This document shows positions 22,779-29,990 of a stretch of DNA of 30,078 bases, piece after piece. Under the pieces are notes generated by a model that searched no databases, was not told the origin of the DNA, and saw only the letters and a list, made by a program, of their open reading frames with translations. Source of the stretch: Syntrophus sp034006265 (GTDB taxonomy: Bacteria; Desulfobacterota; Syntrophia; Syntrophales; Syntrophaceae); NCBI GenBank assembly GCA_034006265.1, contig JAVETB010000030.1, positions 1 through 30,078 on the forward strand, read 5' to 3'. Numbering within the stretch: position 1 is the first letter of the stretch; the number at the start of each line of letters is the position of its first letter. The translations under genes and the position numbers were made by a program.

Positions 22779-24020
22779 CTAAGAAAGGCGATGGACAAAC
22801 AGGCCGCTGCGCAGTTTCGGTTCAAACCAGGTGGATTTGGGAGGCATGACCAGTCCGGCATCCGCCACCGCCATCAGCTGCTCCAATGTTGTGGGAAAAA
22901 GGGAAAAGGCAACGGCGAACTTGCCGGAATCCACCAGCCGCTCCAGCTCTTTCATTCCCCGGATGCCCCCGACAAAATCAATGCGCTGGTCCGTCCGGGG
23001 ATCCTCAATGCCCAGCAACGGTTCCAGAAGGTGGTTCTGCAGAATGGATACGTCAAGACGGCCGATGGGATCGGCTTCATCACAGAGATGTTCCCGTGCA
23101 ATCAGCTGGTGCCACTTCCCGTCCAGATACATGCCGTAAGAATGGAACGCCTCGGGAGATTTCCTGCTGAAATCGGGGCGGATTTCAAACTTTTCTTCGA
23201 CCTTCCGGAAAAAGGTCTCCCTATCCAAACCGTTGAGGTCCCGGACGGCCCGGTTGTAGTCCATGATCCTCAACTGATTGTGGGGGAAGATCACGGACAG
23301 GAAAAAATTGTAGGGTTCGTCGCCCCGGTGCCCGGGATTGTTTTCCCGCCGGGAGCGGCAGACGGAACAGGCTGCAGCCGCCCGATGGTGGCCATCGGCG
23401 ATATAAAGCGCATCGAGTCCTTTCAGCCCTTCCTCCAGTCTGCGGACATCTGTCGGATCGCTTACGACCCATACCCTGTGCACGATCCCGTCATCGGCGG
23501 CAAAGTCGTATTCAGGGGAGGCTGCTTTGAAATCCCGGACCAGGCGGTCAAGGTCGTCCGTCGACCGGTAGGTCAGGAAGACCGGCCCCGTCTGGGCGTT
23601 GACCGTATCGACATGGCGGGTCCGCTCCAGTTCCTTGTCCGCCCGCGTCAATTCATGCTTTTTGATCCGCCCCGATTCATATTCGGCGACGCTGGCGCAG
23701 CCGACGATCCCCGTCTGCTCGTGATCGCCCATGCGCTGCTGATAGATATAAAAACCGGGGGTTCTCTCCTGGAAAACAACGCCCTGGCGAACCAGGCTGT
23801 CCAGATTTTCTCTGGCCCTTGCGAACACCTTTTCCGGCACGTCGCACTCGGGCGGATCCAGATCGATTTCAGATTTTTCAACCCGCAGGAAACTCAGGGG
23901 GTTACCGGAAGCAAACGCCCTGGCTTCGTCCCGGTTGAGGACATCATAGGGAAGGGAGGCCACATCCCTGGCAAAGGAACGAGCCGGTCTCAGGGCTCGA
24001 AAGGGGATCACGACGGACAT
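22779..24020 (-). CDS. DUF1015 family protein
   Basis: 413 residues, the full usual length. The family start VIPFRALRPA (4-13), SLPYDVLNRDEA (22-33) and the conserved IADGHHRAAAA segment near 208-218 (nucleotide-binding-looking, HH pair) identify DUF1015. The biochemical role is unestablished; members often sit beside serine or amino acid biosynthesis genes. Here it follows trpF after 173 bp. AGGAG lies 8 bases before the ATG. There is no signal peptide. Confidence 0.88.
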   Translation of the reverse strand: MSVVIPFRALRPARSFARDVASLPYDVLNRDEARAFASGNPLSFLRVEKSEIDLDPPECDVPEKVFARARENLDSLVRQGVVFQERTPGFYIYQQRMGDHEQTGIVGCASVAEYESGRIKKHELTRADKELERTRHVDTVNAQTGPVFLTYRSTDDLDRLVRDFKAASPEYDFAADDGIVHRVWVVSDPTDVRRLEEGLKGLDALYIADGHHRAAAACSVCRSRRENNPGHRGDEPYNFFLSVIFPHNQLRIMDYNRAVRDLNGLDRETFFRKVEEKFEIRPDFSRKSPEAFHSYGMYLDGKWHQLIAREHLCDEADPIGRLDVSILQNHLLEPLLGIEDPRTDQRIDFVGGIRGMKELERLVDSGKFAVAFSLFPTTLEQLMAVADAGLVMPPKSTWFEPKLRSGLFVHRLS

Positions 24021-24193
24021 AACGAATTCTCCTGATATGAAATTTGCCCGAATACTGACACATTGAAATCGCTAAATCAATCCCCAAACAGGCCTGCGGC
24101 CCCCTCGGGGCGTAGAAATCAGAAATCCGCACAACCTGTTCCGGCCCCGGTCTGCGATGTTGGCGCGGTCCGCGGCCTCATCGGGAAACCCAC

Positions 24194-24889
24194 TCAAGAT
24201 TTCAGGCTGCCGTTCAGCGAACGGATAGCTGCCACAAAAGCCTTCAACCTGGCTGGATCTTTTCTCCCCACCGGGTTTTCGACGCCGCTGATCACGTCCA
24301 CCCCGTGGGGATTCACAGCAGCGACGGCCATCGCAACGTTGTCGGCGTTCAGTCCCCCGGCAAGAATAACGGGCACCCGGACCTGATCCCGTATGATCCG
24401 GGCAAGGCCCCAATCCATGTTCCGACCGGTCCCCGCCGGTCGGGATTCGCTGACGGAATCCAGGACCAGTCCATCCACCCCCGTATCCTCTATCTGCCGG
24501 GCGGCATCGACCGGGTCTTCACAGGAGGATCGGCACCTCCCCGTTTCGACGGAAAACCGCAGCGGCTTGAGGACCTTCACCCCAAGCGCATGGATGGCGG
24601 ACACCAGCTCCGCCGTCACGGAAATGTGTTCATTGCCGTGAAGCTGCACCGAACTGGGCTTCAAAAGCTGCGTCAATTCGATGATCGTCCGGGGGTCCTC
24701 CCCGACCACAATGACCGGCGAGACGGAAGGAGGGACGCTGCGGATGAGCTTCCCGGCCTGCTCCCGATCAAGATTCCAGGGGACATCGATGGGGTATTCC
24801 ACAACGAAGCCCAGATCGTCAACGCCCTCCGCCGCACAGAGGCGGATGTCCTCGACGTTCGTGATGCCGCAGATCTTGATCCGTGTCAT
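24194..24889 (-). CDS. trpF: Phosphoribosylanthranilate isomerase
   Basis: 231 residues. The start TRIKICGITNVED carries the catalytic Cys (C7), and later blocks include VQLHGNE, VLKPLRF, GVDGLVLDSVSESRPAGTG and VILAGGLNADNV, a complete TIM barrel with its phosphate-binding loop. It isomerises phosphoribosylanthranilate in tryptophan synthesis. I use the ATG at 24889, which overlaps the trpC stop as ATGA and has AGGA nine bases upstream; an ATG at 24898 is less well placed. It is the third gene of the trp transcript. Confidence 0.93.
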   Translation of the reverse strand: MTRIKICGITNVEDIRLCAAEGVDDLGFVVEYPIDVPWNLDREQAGKLIRSVPPSVSPVIVVGEDPRTIIELTQLLKPSSVQLHGNEHISVTAELVSAIHALGVKVLKPLRFSVETGRCRSSCEDPVDAARQIEDTGVDGLVLDSVSESRPAGTGRNMDWGLARIIRDQVRVPVILAGGLNADNVAMAVAAVNPHGVDVISGVENPVGRKDPARLKAFVAAIRSLNGSLKS

Positions 24890-25647
24890 ACCGGCCATCC
24901 TACGGCGATCAGCTCGTCCAGGAAAGAACCCACGTGCTCCGCTTTCAGCACGGCCGTACCAACCAGAACGGCATCGGCGCCGCTTCTGCCGGCGCGGCGG
25001 ACATCCGCCGCCGAGCGGATCGAGCTCTCACTGATCAGGATACGGGATCCCCGACAGAAGCCCGCAAGCTCCTCCGTCCGGCTCACATCGGAATCGTCCA
25101 CTTCAAAGACGGTGATGTCCCGATTGTTGATTCCCCGCAGATCGAAGGGGAGATGCTCAATCTTCCTGATCTCTGCCGCATCGTGCCCCTCCACCAGGGT
25201 CTCCAGGCCGCATTCCCTGGCCGCCTCGATGAGCCGCGCCATCTGCCCCAGATCAAGCATGGCCGTGATCAGGAGGATCGCTGAAGCGCCGCGGGCGGCC
25301 GATTCCTGAACCTGTCGTTCCGTGGTGATGAAGTCCTTGTGGAGGACGGGGACGCCGACCGCGGCGGCGACCTCCTTCAGAAGGCCCATGTGGCCGCCAA
25401 AGTGCGCCGTTTCGGTCACGACGCTGATTCCCGCCACAGGGCGCTGTGACATTTCCTGCGCCAGCACCACCGGATCGCGGCCCCGCAGAAGGTCGCCCTC
25501 CTTGTCCGACCGCACCTTGATCTCGGATATCACGGGAAAGAGGCCTGAGCGCTGCCGCATTCGTATGGACGCGGACAGAGGCGGCTTGCCCCCTCCTCCG
25601 CACCGGGCTTCCTTCTTTTCTCTATCGAAATTCCCGTCACGCGGCAT
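24886..25647 (-). CDS. trpC: Indole-3-glycerol phosphate synthase
   Basis: 253 residues. VISEIKVRS (39-47; catalytic K44), LHKDFITT (102-109; K104), ILLITAMLD, LETLVEGHD, INNRDI and ISESSI form the ordered TIM-barrel pattern of the enzyme, which closes the indole ring. The usual SPSKG after the first lysine is SDKEG here, and the N-terminal segment before it is short and glycine-rich. The start ATG at 25647 overlaps the end of trpD by 11 bases. Despite the motif change the other catalytic lysine and phosphate-binding parts are intact, so it is probably active. Confidence 0.85.
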   Translation of the reverse strand: MPRDGNFDREKKEARCGGGGKPPLSASIRMRQRSGLFPVISEIKVRSDKEGDLLRGRDPVVLAQEMSQRPVAGISVVTETAHFGGHMGLLKEVAAAVGVPVLHKDFITTERQVQESAARGASAILLITAMLDLGQMARLIEAARECGLETLVEGHDAAEIRKIEHLPFDLRGINNRDITVFEVDDSDVSRTEELAGFCRGSRILISESSIRSAADVRRAGRSGADAVLVGTAVLKAEHVGSFLDELIAVGWPV

Positions 25648-26983
25648 GTGACATTTCCACCAGTTCATTGAGCTTTCTCTGTGCCGCACCGGAATCGATC
25701 AGGGAGCGGGACAGCTCAATCCCCTCCTGGATGCTGGGCGTCTTGCCACTCACATAGAGCGTGGCGGCATTGTTCAGAATCAGGAAATCCCGGCGGGGTC
25801 CCCGCTCCGTGCCGGCAAAGATGTTTCGAATCAGCCGGGCGTTGAACTCCGGTGTGCCGCCGGCGATATCGCTGAGCGTGCAGCGCTTCAGGCCGAAATC
25901 CTCCGGGACGAACTCGTAGTACTTGATCTGCTTCTGCTTGATTTCCGCAATCGAGGTCTTGCCGATCAGGGATATCTCATCCAGCCCATCCATGCCGTGG
26001 GCAATGATGACATGGTTGAAATCCATTTCAGCGACCACTTCCGCCATCATATTGACCAGCTCCGGCTTGTAGACACCCATGGTATGGTTCCTGGCGCCGG
26101 CAGGATTGATGAGCGGGCCGATGATCGTGAAAAAGATCGTCTTGATGCCGAGCTGGTTTTCCGGCCCAAATACCTTGAGCATGACGGGATGGAAATTGGG
26201 GGCATAGATGAAGCTGATCCCGATGTCCTCGATCATCCGGGCCACCTGCTCCGGGGTCCGATCGATGTTGACGCCCAGGGCCTCCAGGACATCGGCGCTG
26301 CCCGAGGATGACGAAATGGAGCGGCTGCCGTGCTTGGCCACCGGAATGCCGGCGGAGGCCGCCATGATGGCATTGGCGGTGCTCACGTTGAAGGTGGTCA
26401 ATCCGCCTCCGGTCCCGCATGTGTCCGTGAGTTCCGCTGTCGTGGAGACCTTGATGGGTACACAGTTTCGGCGCATAGCCTGGGCGATATAGGCCACTTC
26501 CTTGATGCTGGGACCCTTGCACAGAAGACCGACCAGAAATCCGGCAATCTGCACGTCGGACAATTGCCCGGCGTTGATGGCATCGATCACGTTGTTGATT
26601 TCACTTTTATCGAGGTTGAAGTGCTCCGTCAGCTTGGCCAGAATCGGCGTGATCGTCTTTTTGCCGTTCTCCAGCACCATGCCAGCCTCCGGAGCGTCCT
26701 CCGGCATGATCAATGCCGAAGGAGCGCCCACGATAAGTTCATGGAACTTATAGGTCTTAAAGGCCATCATGGTTCTTGTCGACAGAACGCCCTCCATATT
26801 CTGCATCTTCTCCGTCACGATGTCCGCCAGATTTTCGTAGTCCTGGACCTGAATCTTGGCCATCAGATCATACTCGCCGGTTATCGACAGGACTTCCACG
26901 ACCTCGTCGATGGCTCCCACCTTGTTGGCCAGCCCGGAGATTGTTCCCTTCTCTGCCTTAAAAAGAACCAGTGCTGTAATCAT
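25637..26983 (-). CDS. trpD: Anthranilate phosphoribosyltransferase with N-terminal Lrp-type RAM domain
   Basis: 448 residues, against about 340 for ordinary TrpD. Residues 1-80 (MITALVLFKAEKGTISGLA, EVLSITGEYDLMAKI, MEGVLSTRTMMAFKTYKF) match the RAM/AsnC ligand-binding domain of Lrp-family proteins, without their DNA-binding helix-turn-helix. After a linker, residues ~105-448 are TrpD: DTCGTGGGLTTFNVSTA (187-203), VAKHGSRS (215-222), DEISL near the metal site. The usual GTGGDG loop is one residue shorter and lacks its Asp. The enzyme joins anthranilate to PRPP. The RAM domain may bind an amino acid, possibly tryptophan, to control activity or oligomerisation (inference). The ATG at 26983 has AGGAGG 8 bases upstream. 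First structural gene after the attenuator. Confidence 0.9.
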   Translation of the reverse strand: MITALVLFKAEKGTISGLANKVGAIDEVVEVLSITGEYDLMAKIQVQDYENLADIVTEKMQNMEGVLSTRTMMAFKTYKFHELIVGAPSALIMPEDAPEAGMVLENGKKTITPILAKLTEHFNLDKSEINNVIDAINAGQLSDVQIAGFLVGLLCKGPSIKEVAYIAQAMRRNCVPIKVSTTAELTDTCGTGGGLTTFNVSTANAIMAASAGIPVAKHGSRSISSSSGSADVLEALGVNIDRTPEQVARMIEDIGISFIYAPNFHPVMLKVFGPENQLGIKTIFFTIIGPLINPAGARNHTMGVYKPELVNMMAEVVAEMDFNHVIIAHGMDGLDEISLIGKTSIAEIKQKQIKYYEFVPEDFGLKRCTLSDIAGGTPEFNARLIRNIFAGTERGPRRDFLILNNAATLYVSGKTPSIQEGIELSRSLIDSGAAQRKLNELVEMSHAA

Positions 26984-27013
26984 CAACATATCCTCCTTTA
27001 TGAAATAGCTTGT

Positions 27014-27060
27014 CTCTCGGCGATACTGCTCCGGGGGACACCCTCTGCATCCGCCGAGAG
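27014..27060 (-). promoter_or_regulatory. Stem-loop in the trpD leader, before the ribosome site
   Basis: CTCTCGGCG (27014-27022) and CGCCGAGAG (27052-27060) are perfect 9-bp inverted arms, and the 29-nt loop contains a further GGGG/CCC pairing. It lies after the attenuator terminator and about 15 bases before AAAGGAGG of trpD. It could be a second control element, a processing site, or simply leader structure. Confidence 0.5.
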
Positions 27061-27120
27061 TTCCCTCCACCCGGTCATGGAATTGGAACGAATGCCCAGG
27101 CAAGCCGGCTCACGCTAGAC

Positions 27121-27156
27121 AAAAAAAGGCCGCAGGCATTGGATCTGCCTACGGCC
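27121..27156 (-). terminator. trp attenuator terminator
   Basis: On the minus strand GGCCGTAGGCA pairs with TGCCTGCGGCC (11 bp, one G-U) around a 7-nt loop, followed by seven T residues (27121-27127). It begins 24 bp after the stop of the Trp-rich leader peptide and precedes trpD. Its place fits the terminator arm of a transcription attenuator. Confidence 0.88.
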
Positions 27157-27180
27157 CCCTGCTGTTTTATTTGATGCGGC

Positions 27181-27273
27181 TCAATGGCAAAGGAAAGTCA
27201 CGCCGGCGGACCCGAATATGGCGGTCCACCACCAGAACTGGATGGCCTTTTCGCTGTTGAAAACGTGCTCCAT
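27181..27273 (-). CDS. trpL: trp leader peptide with three consecutive Trp codons
   Basis: A 30-residue frame from ATG at 27273 to TGA at 27181. It begins MEHVFNSEKAIQF, then has Trp14-Trp15-Trp16 (TGG TGG TGG, 27226-27234), and ends TFLCH. GAAGGA lies five to six bases before the ATG. A terminator hairpin follows the stop, and trp genes follow that. When charged Trp-tRNA is scarce, a ribosome stalled on the Trp codons would be expected to prevent terminator formation. A small hairpin (27208-27212 with 27223-27227, GGACC/GGTCC) starts right at the Trp codons and could be the first switching stem. The competing antiterminator was not resolved by eye. Confidence 0.88.
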   Translation of the reverse strand: MEHVFNSEKAIQFWWWTAIFGSAGVTFLCH

Positions 27274-27299
27274 GATTATCCTTCACCCTTTCTGATCGA

Positions 27300-27330
27300 C
27301 CTTTTAATTAAAATTTATTTTTCATGTCAA
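27300..27330 (-). promoter_or_regulatory. trp operon promoter
   Basis: On the minus strand a perfect -35 TTGACA (27325-27330) is followed after 16-17 bases of AT-rich sequence by ATTAAA/TTAAAA as a fair -10. The transcript would begin near 27295, just before the leader peptide. No TrpR operator was recognised. Confidence 0.5.
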
Positions 27331-27485
27331 GTACTTTATATTGAAACAAGTTGTTATATTTTTGCCGCTCCGGCACAGGTTGCACTTTCCCGGCTCCCGT
27401 ACCCTGGAGACAGTATGATCCCGATTCCCGGAACAACACCACAGAAGCACCGGGAGCAGAACCTGGCCAGGCTGCAGTCGAGGGG

Positions 27486-27585
27486 CCCCTGATGCGCTTG
27501 CAAGTGTGCCGAATGGGTATCCCACCGGATCGTTTCCGCTTGTGGGAATTCCGGCATCAGGGGAGCTTTTTCATCCCCTATGGGG
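27486..27585 (+). promoter_or_regulatory. Structured leader with alternative stems upstream of a methyltransferase gene
   Basis: CCCCTGATGC (27486-27495) pairs perfectly with GCATCAGGGG (27554-27563), enclosing a hairpin CCCAC-CGGA/TCCG-GTGGG (27521-27546). The GGGG of the right arm can instead pair with CCCC at 27575-27578 across a TTTTTC stretch, and that CCCC can also pair with GGGG at 27582-27585. Such mutually exclusive stems before a ribosome site resemble a riboswitch or attenuator. Another small hairpin, TGCCG/CGGCA, lies at 27363-27375. The rest of 27331-27627 shows no gene. Confidence 0.4.
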
Positions 27586-27627
27586 AGAGCACGTTCAGAG
27601 GGCATCGGGGAAGTTAAAGGAGAGAAA

Positions 27628-28401
27628 ATGAGTGAGGAAAATAAATCCATCCATGAGTTCGATTTCAAATTGATCTGCGAATATTTTTCAAGCGTAGAAC
27701 GGCAGGGGCCCGGAAGCCCCGAAGTAACGCTTAAAGCCCTGAGTTTTATTGACAACCTGACAGGGGAGTCACACATTGCCGATATCGGCTGTGGAACCGG
27801 CGGCCAGACGATGGTGCTCGCCGATCATGCGCCGGGGCATATTACAGGCATTGATTTGTTTGCCGACTTCATCGATATCTTCAACGCCAACAGCTGGAAA
27901 CGGAACCTCCAGGATAGAGTGCGGGGCGTGGTCGGCTCCATGGAGCATCTTGCCTTCCAGAAGGAAGAACTGGATTTGATCTGGTCGGAAGGTGCGATCT
28001 ATAACATCGGGTTTGAGCGGGGCATAACCGAATGGCGGAAGTTCCTGAAACAAGGGGGATATCTTGCCGTTTCAGAAGCATCCTGGTTCACGCAAAGGCG
28101 GCCTGTTGAAATCGAGCGGTACTGGCAAGATGCTTATCCGGAAATCGACATCATCTCCCATAAAGTCGGACAAATGGAAAAAGCCGGATATATACCGATA
28201 GCGACGTTTGTCTTGCCTGAAAACTGCTGGACGGAACATTTTTATGCTCCGCAGGTTTCTGCACAGGAGAAATTTCTAACAAAGCATGCCGGCAACAAAA
28301 CAGCCGAAGAGCTCGTAGAAAACCAACGGCATGAAGCCAGGCTCTATGAGATGTATAAGGAGTTTTACGGGTATGTGTTCTATATCGGGAAAAAGATTTG
28401 A
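27628..28401 (+). CDS. Class I SAM-dependent methyltransferase
   Basis: 257 residues. SAM-binding motif I is HIADIGCGTGGQTMVLAD (about 49-66), followed by ITGIDLFADF (motif II acidic residue) and LDLIWSEGAIYNIGF (motif IV/V region), the order of a UbiE/type-11 methyltransferase. The substrate cannot be told; the C-terminal third (WTEHFYAPQ, then a Lys/Glu/Tyr-rich helix) is not recognised. AAAGGAG is five bases before the ATG at 27628. It diverges from the trp operon and has a long structured leader. No membrane segments are seen. Confidence 0.85.
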   Translation: MSEENKSIHEFDFKLICEYFSSVERQGPGSPEVTLKALSFIDNLTGESHIADIGCGTGGQTMVLADHAPGHITGIDLFADFIDIFNANSWKRNLQDRVRGVVGSMEHLAFQKEELDLIWSEGAIYNIGFERGITEWRKFLKQGGYLAVSEASWFTQRRPVEIERYWQDAYPEIDIISHKVGQMEKAGYIPIATFVLPENCWTEHFYAPQVSAQEKFLTKHAGNKTAEELVENQRHEARLYEMYKEFYGYVFYIGKKI

Positions 28402-28619
28402 AGAAATGGACGCATGCCGTCGCCACCGCGGCATCAAACGCTGAAAACCAGGCTCGGCGGGATAGTTCGGATTTCAATGGCCCGCCCAAAGATACCTTTC
28501 CGGTTGCCGGTTTCCCGGACCTGGTGCACGTCGATGCACAGAGGGACAGCCTGCCAGACCCGGAACGAAACGGCTCTTGCCCTTACGCCCCTTCCCTTCG
28601 AGAGATCTCTGCCGGCGTC

Positions 28620-29516
28620 CTACAGCGCCCGCATCCATTCAGGCTTCAAGCGAACGTCCCCTCGCAGGGCCGCATCGATCAGATCGAGGGCCTTCTGCTT
28701 CCCGCCGGGAAATTTCGCCTTGATCGGTAGATAGTTTGAGGCGTGGTTCGAGAAAAAATACCCCCGGCTCAGATTGGTATGGGCAATCATTTCCCGCAGC
28801 TCCATCAGAAGTCCGGCCTGATCGGGAAGTTCAAATCTGCCGCTGAGATAATCCTCATGTAGCGGCGTACCGGGAATGAGCATCACGGTCAACGCCCCCA
28901 CAAAATCAGGATCCATGGCGCTGAGGAGTTCACCCGTCGCCCGGGCGTGCCGGAGGGATTTTTCCCGCCCGCCGATCCCCAGAAGAACCGTCACCCACAC
29001 CTGGATGCCCGCCTCCTTCAATTTCCGTCCCATCTCAATGCAGGTCGCAGCGGTGGAACCCTTCTGGATTGCCTCCCGGACCTCATCGTCACCGGTTTCC
29101 ACCCCCAGATAAAGAATGCGGAGATTGTGCCGGCGCAGCTCCTCCAGTTCCTCACTGGTTTTCTTCTTGATGCTCTTTACGTTTGCATAGGCGCCGACCT
29201 GCTGAACCCGGGGCAGGTGCTCTTCAATCTGTTCCAGGATCCACATCAGCCTTTTCTGTGGGATGATCAGGGCGTCTCCATCCATCAGAAACAGGCGGTT
29301 ATTGTGGGACATATGGCGCGCCGCGTAGCGGACGTCGCTCAGGATGATATCATTATCCTTGATCCGAAAGCTCTTGTCACGGTATGTGCCGCAGAAGGTG
29401 CAGCGGTTGTGGGAGCAGCCGAGGGTTACCTGCAGGAGGATGCTGTCCGCCTCGCTTGGCGGCCGGATACAAAATCCCTCGTAGTGCATCCCTTCGTCTT
29501 CGGAAAAAATACTCAC
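28620..29516 (-). CDS. Radical SAM protein with CX4CX2C motif, paralog of the 15351-16499 gene
   Basis: 298 residues. CIRPPSEADSILLQVTLGC leads to CSHNRCTFC (C34, C39, C42; CX4CX2C), then GTYRDKSF. Further barrel segments (LFLMDGDALIIPQKR, ILYLGVETGDDEVREAIQKG, VLLGIGG, TVMLIPGTPLHEDY) are typical of Elp3/B12-type radical SAM proteins. The reaction is unknown. The N-terminal region closely parallels the gene at 15351-16499. I prefer the GTG at 29516 because AAGGAGG ends six bases before it; ATGs at 29543 and 29540 have no such site. There is no SPASM-like cysteine cluster at the end. Confidence 0.85.
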   Translation of the reverse strand: MSIFSEDEGMHYEGFCIRPPSEADSILLQVTLGCSHNRCTFCGTYRDKSFRIKDNDIILSDVRYAARHMSHNNRLFLMDGDALIIPQKRLMWILEQIEEHLPRVQQVGAYANVKSIKKKTSEELEELRRHNLRILYLGVETGDDEVREAIQKGSTAATCIEMGRKLKEAGIQVWVTVLLGIGGREKSLRHARATGELLSAMDPDFVGALTVMLIPGTPLHEDYLSGRFELPDQAGLLMELREMIAHTNLSRGYFFSNHASNYLPIKAKFPGGKQKALDLIDAALRGDVRLKPEWMRAL

Positions 29517-29675
29517 CAGAAACCTCCTTAACTTTGACATCATGGCTGAAAGACCGCCTTCCGCCCGGATAGGCGGCCGTCACCGGGATTTTCCGTTCAG
29601 TATGCTTAATTTATGCACGACACCCGAAGATGTAAACACGGCCCCCTCTTTTTCCGCCGCTCCAGAAACAAGAAT

Positions 29676-29704
29676 GGGGACTTAGAAATCAGATCTAAAT
29701 CCCC
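29676..29704 (-). terminator. Terminator downstream of tRNA-Leu
   Basis: GGGGACTTAG (29676-29685) and CTAAATCCCC (29695-29704) form a 10-bp stem with one G-U pair on the minus strand, 20 bp after the tRNA 3' end. ATTCTTGTTT follows, a moderate T-rich tail. Confidence 0.6.
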
Positions 29705-29724
29705 ATCATATCAGATTTTTAAAA

Positions 29725-29811
29725 TGGTGCCGAAGCCGGGATTTGAACCCGGACAGGCGTTCGCCCACTAGACCCTGAACCTAGCGCGTCTACCAATTCC
29801 GCCACTTCGGC
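29725..29811 (-). tRNA. tRNA-Leu (anticodon CAG)
   Basis: An 87-nt class II tRNA including an encoded CCA (29725-29727). The acceptor arms GCCGAAG and CTTCGGC pair fully, the D-arm holds GGAATTGGTAGACGC, and the anticodon arm CTAGG-TTCAGGG-TCTAG gives anticodon CAG. A long variable arm (TGGGCGAACGCC) and T-arm CCGGG-TTCAAAT-CCCGG follow. These are the marks of tRNA-Leu reading CUG. Confidence 0.97.
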
Positions 29812-29990
29812 ATCCGTAAGTCCGGAGCTTCCTATCCGGAAGCAGGTGCTTTTTTACAATGATCCTTTTGGCCTTGTCAAGCAAAATTGAGTTTCAAAAT
29901 TATGCCGATAGTGCTAAGAACCTCCGCTGAGCTTATATCGTATTCATTCTCTAAAATATCACCAGGAGATGCCACGGAAACAGAATCACC

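Noticed and set aside
22752..24035. Plus-strand 427-codon frame across DUF1015
   Set aside because: Antisense shadow; the minus-strand protein has the complete DUF1015 pattern and a ribosome site.
28398..28730. Plus-strand frame after the methyltransferase gene
   Set aside because: Runs into the antisense of the radical SAM C-terminus and shows no motif; 28402-28619 holds no supported gene.
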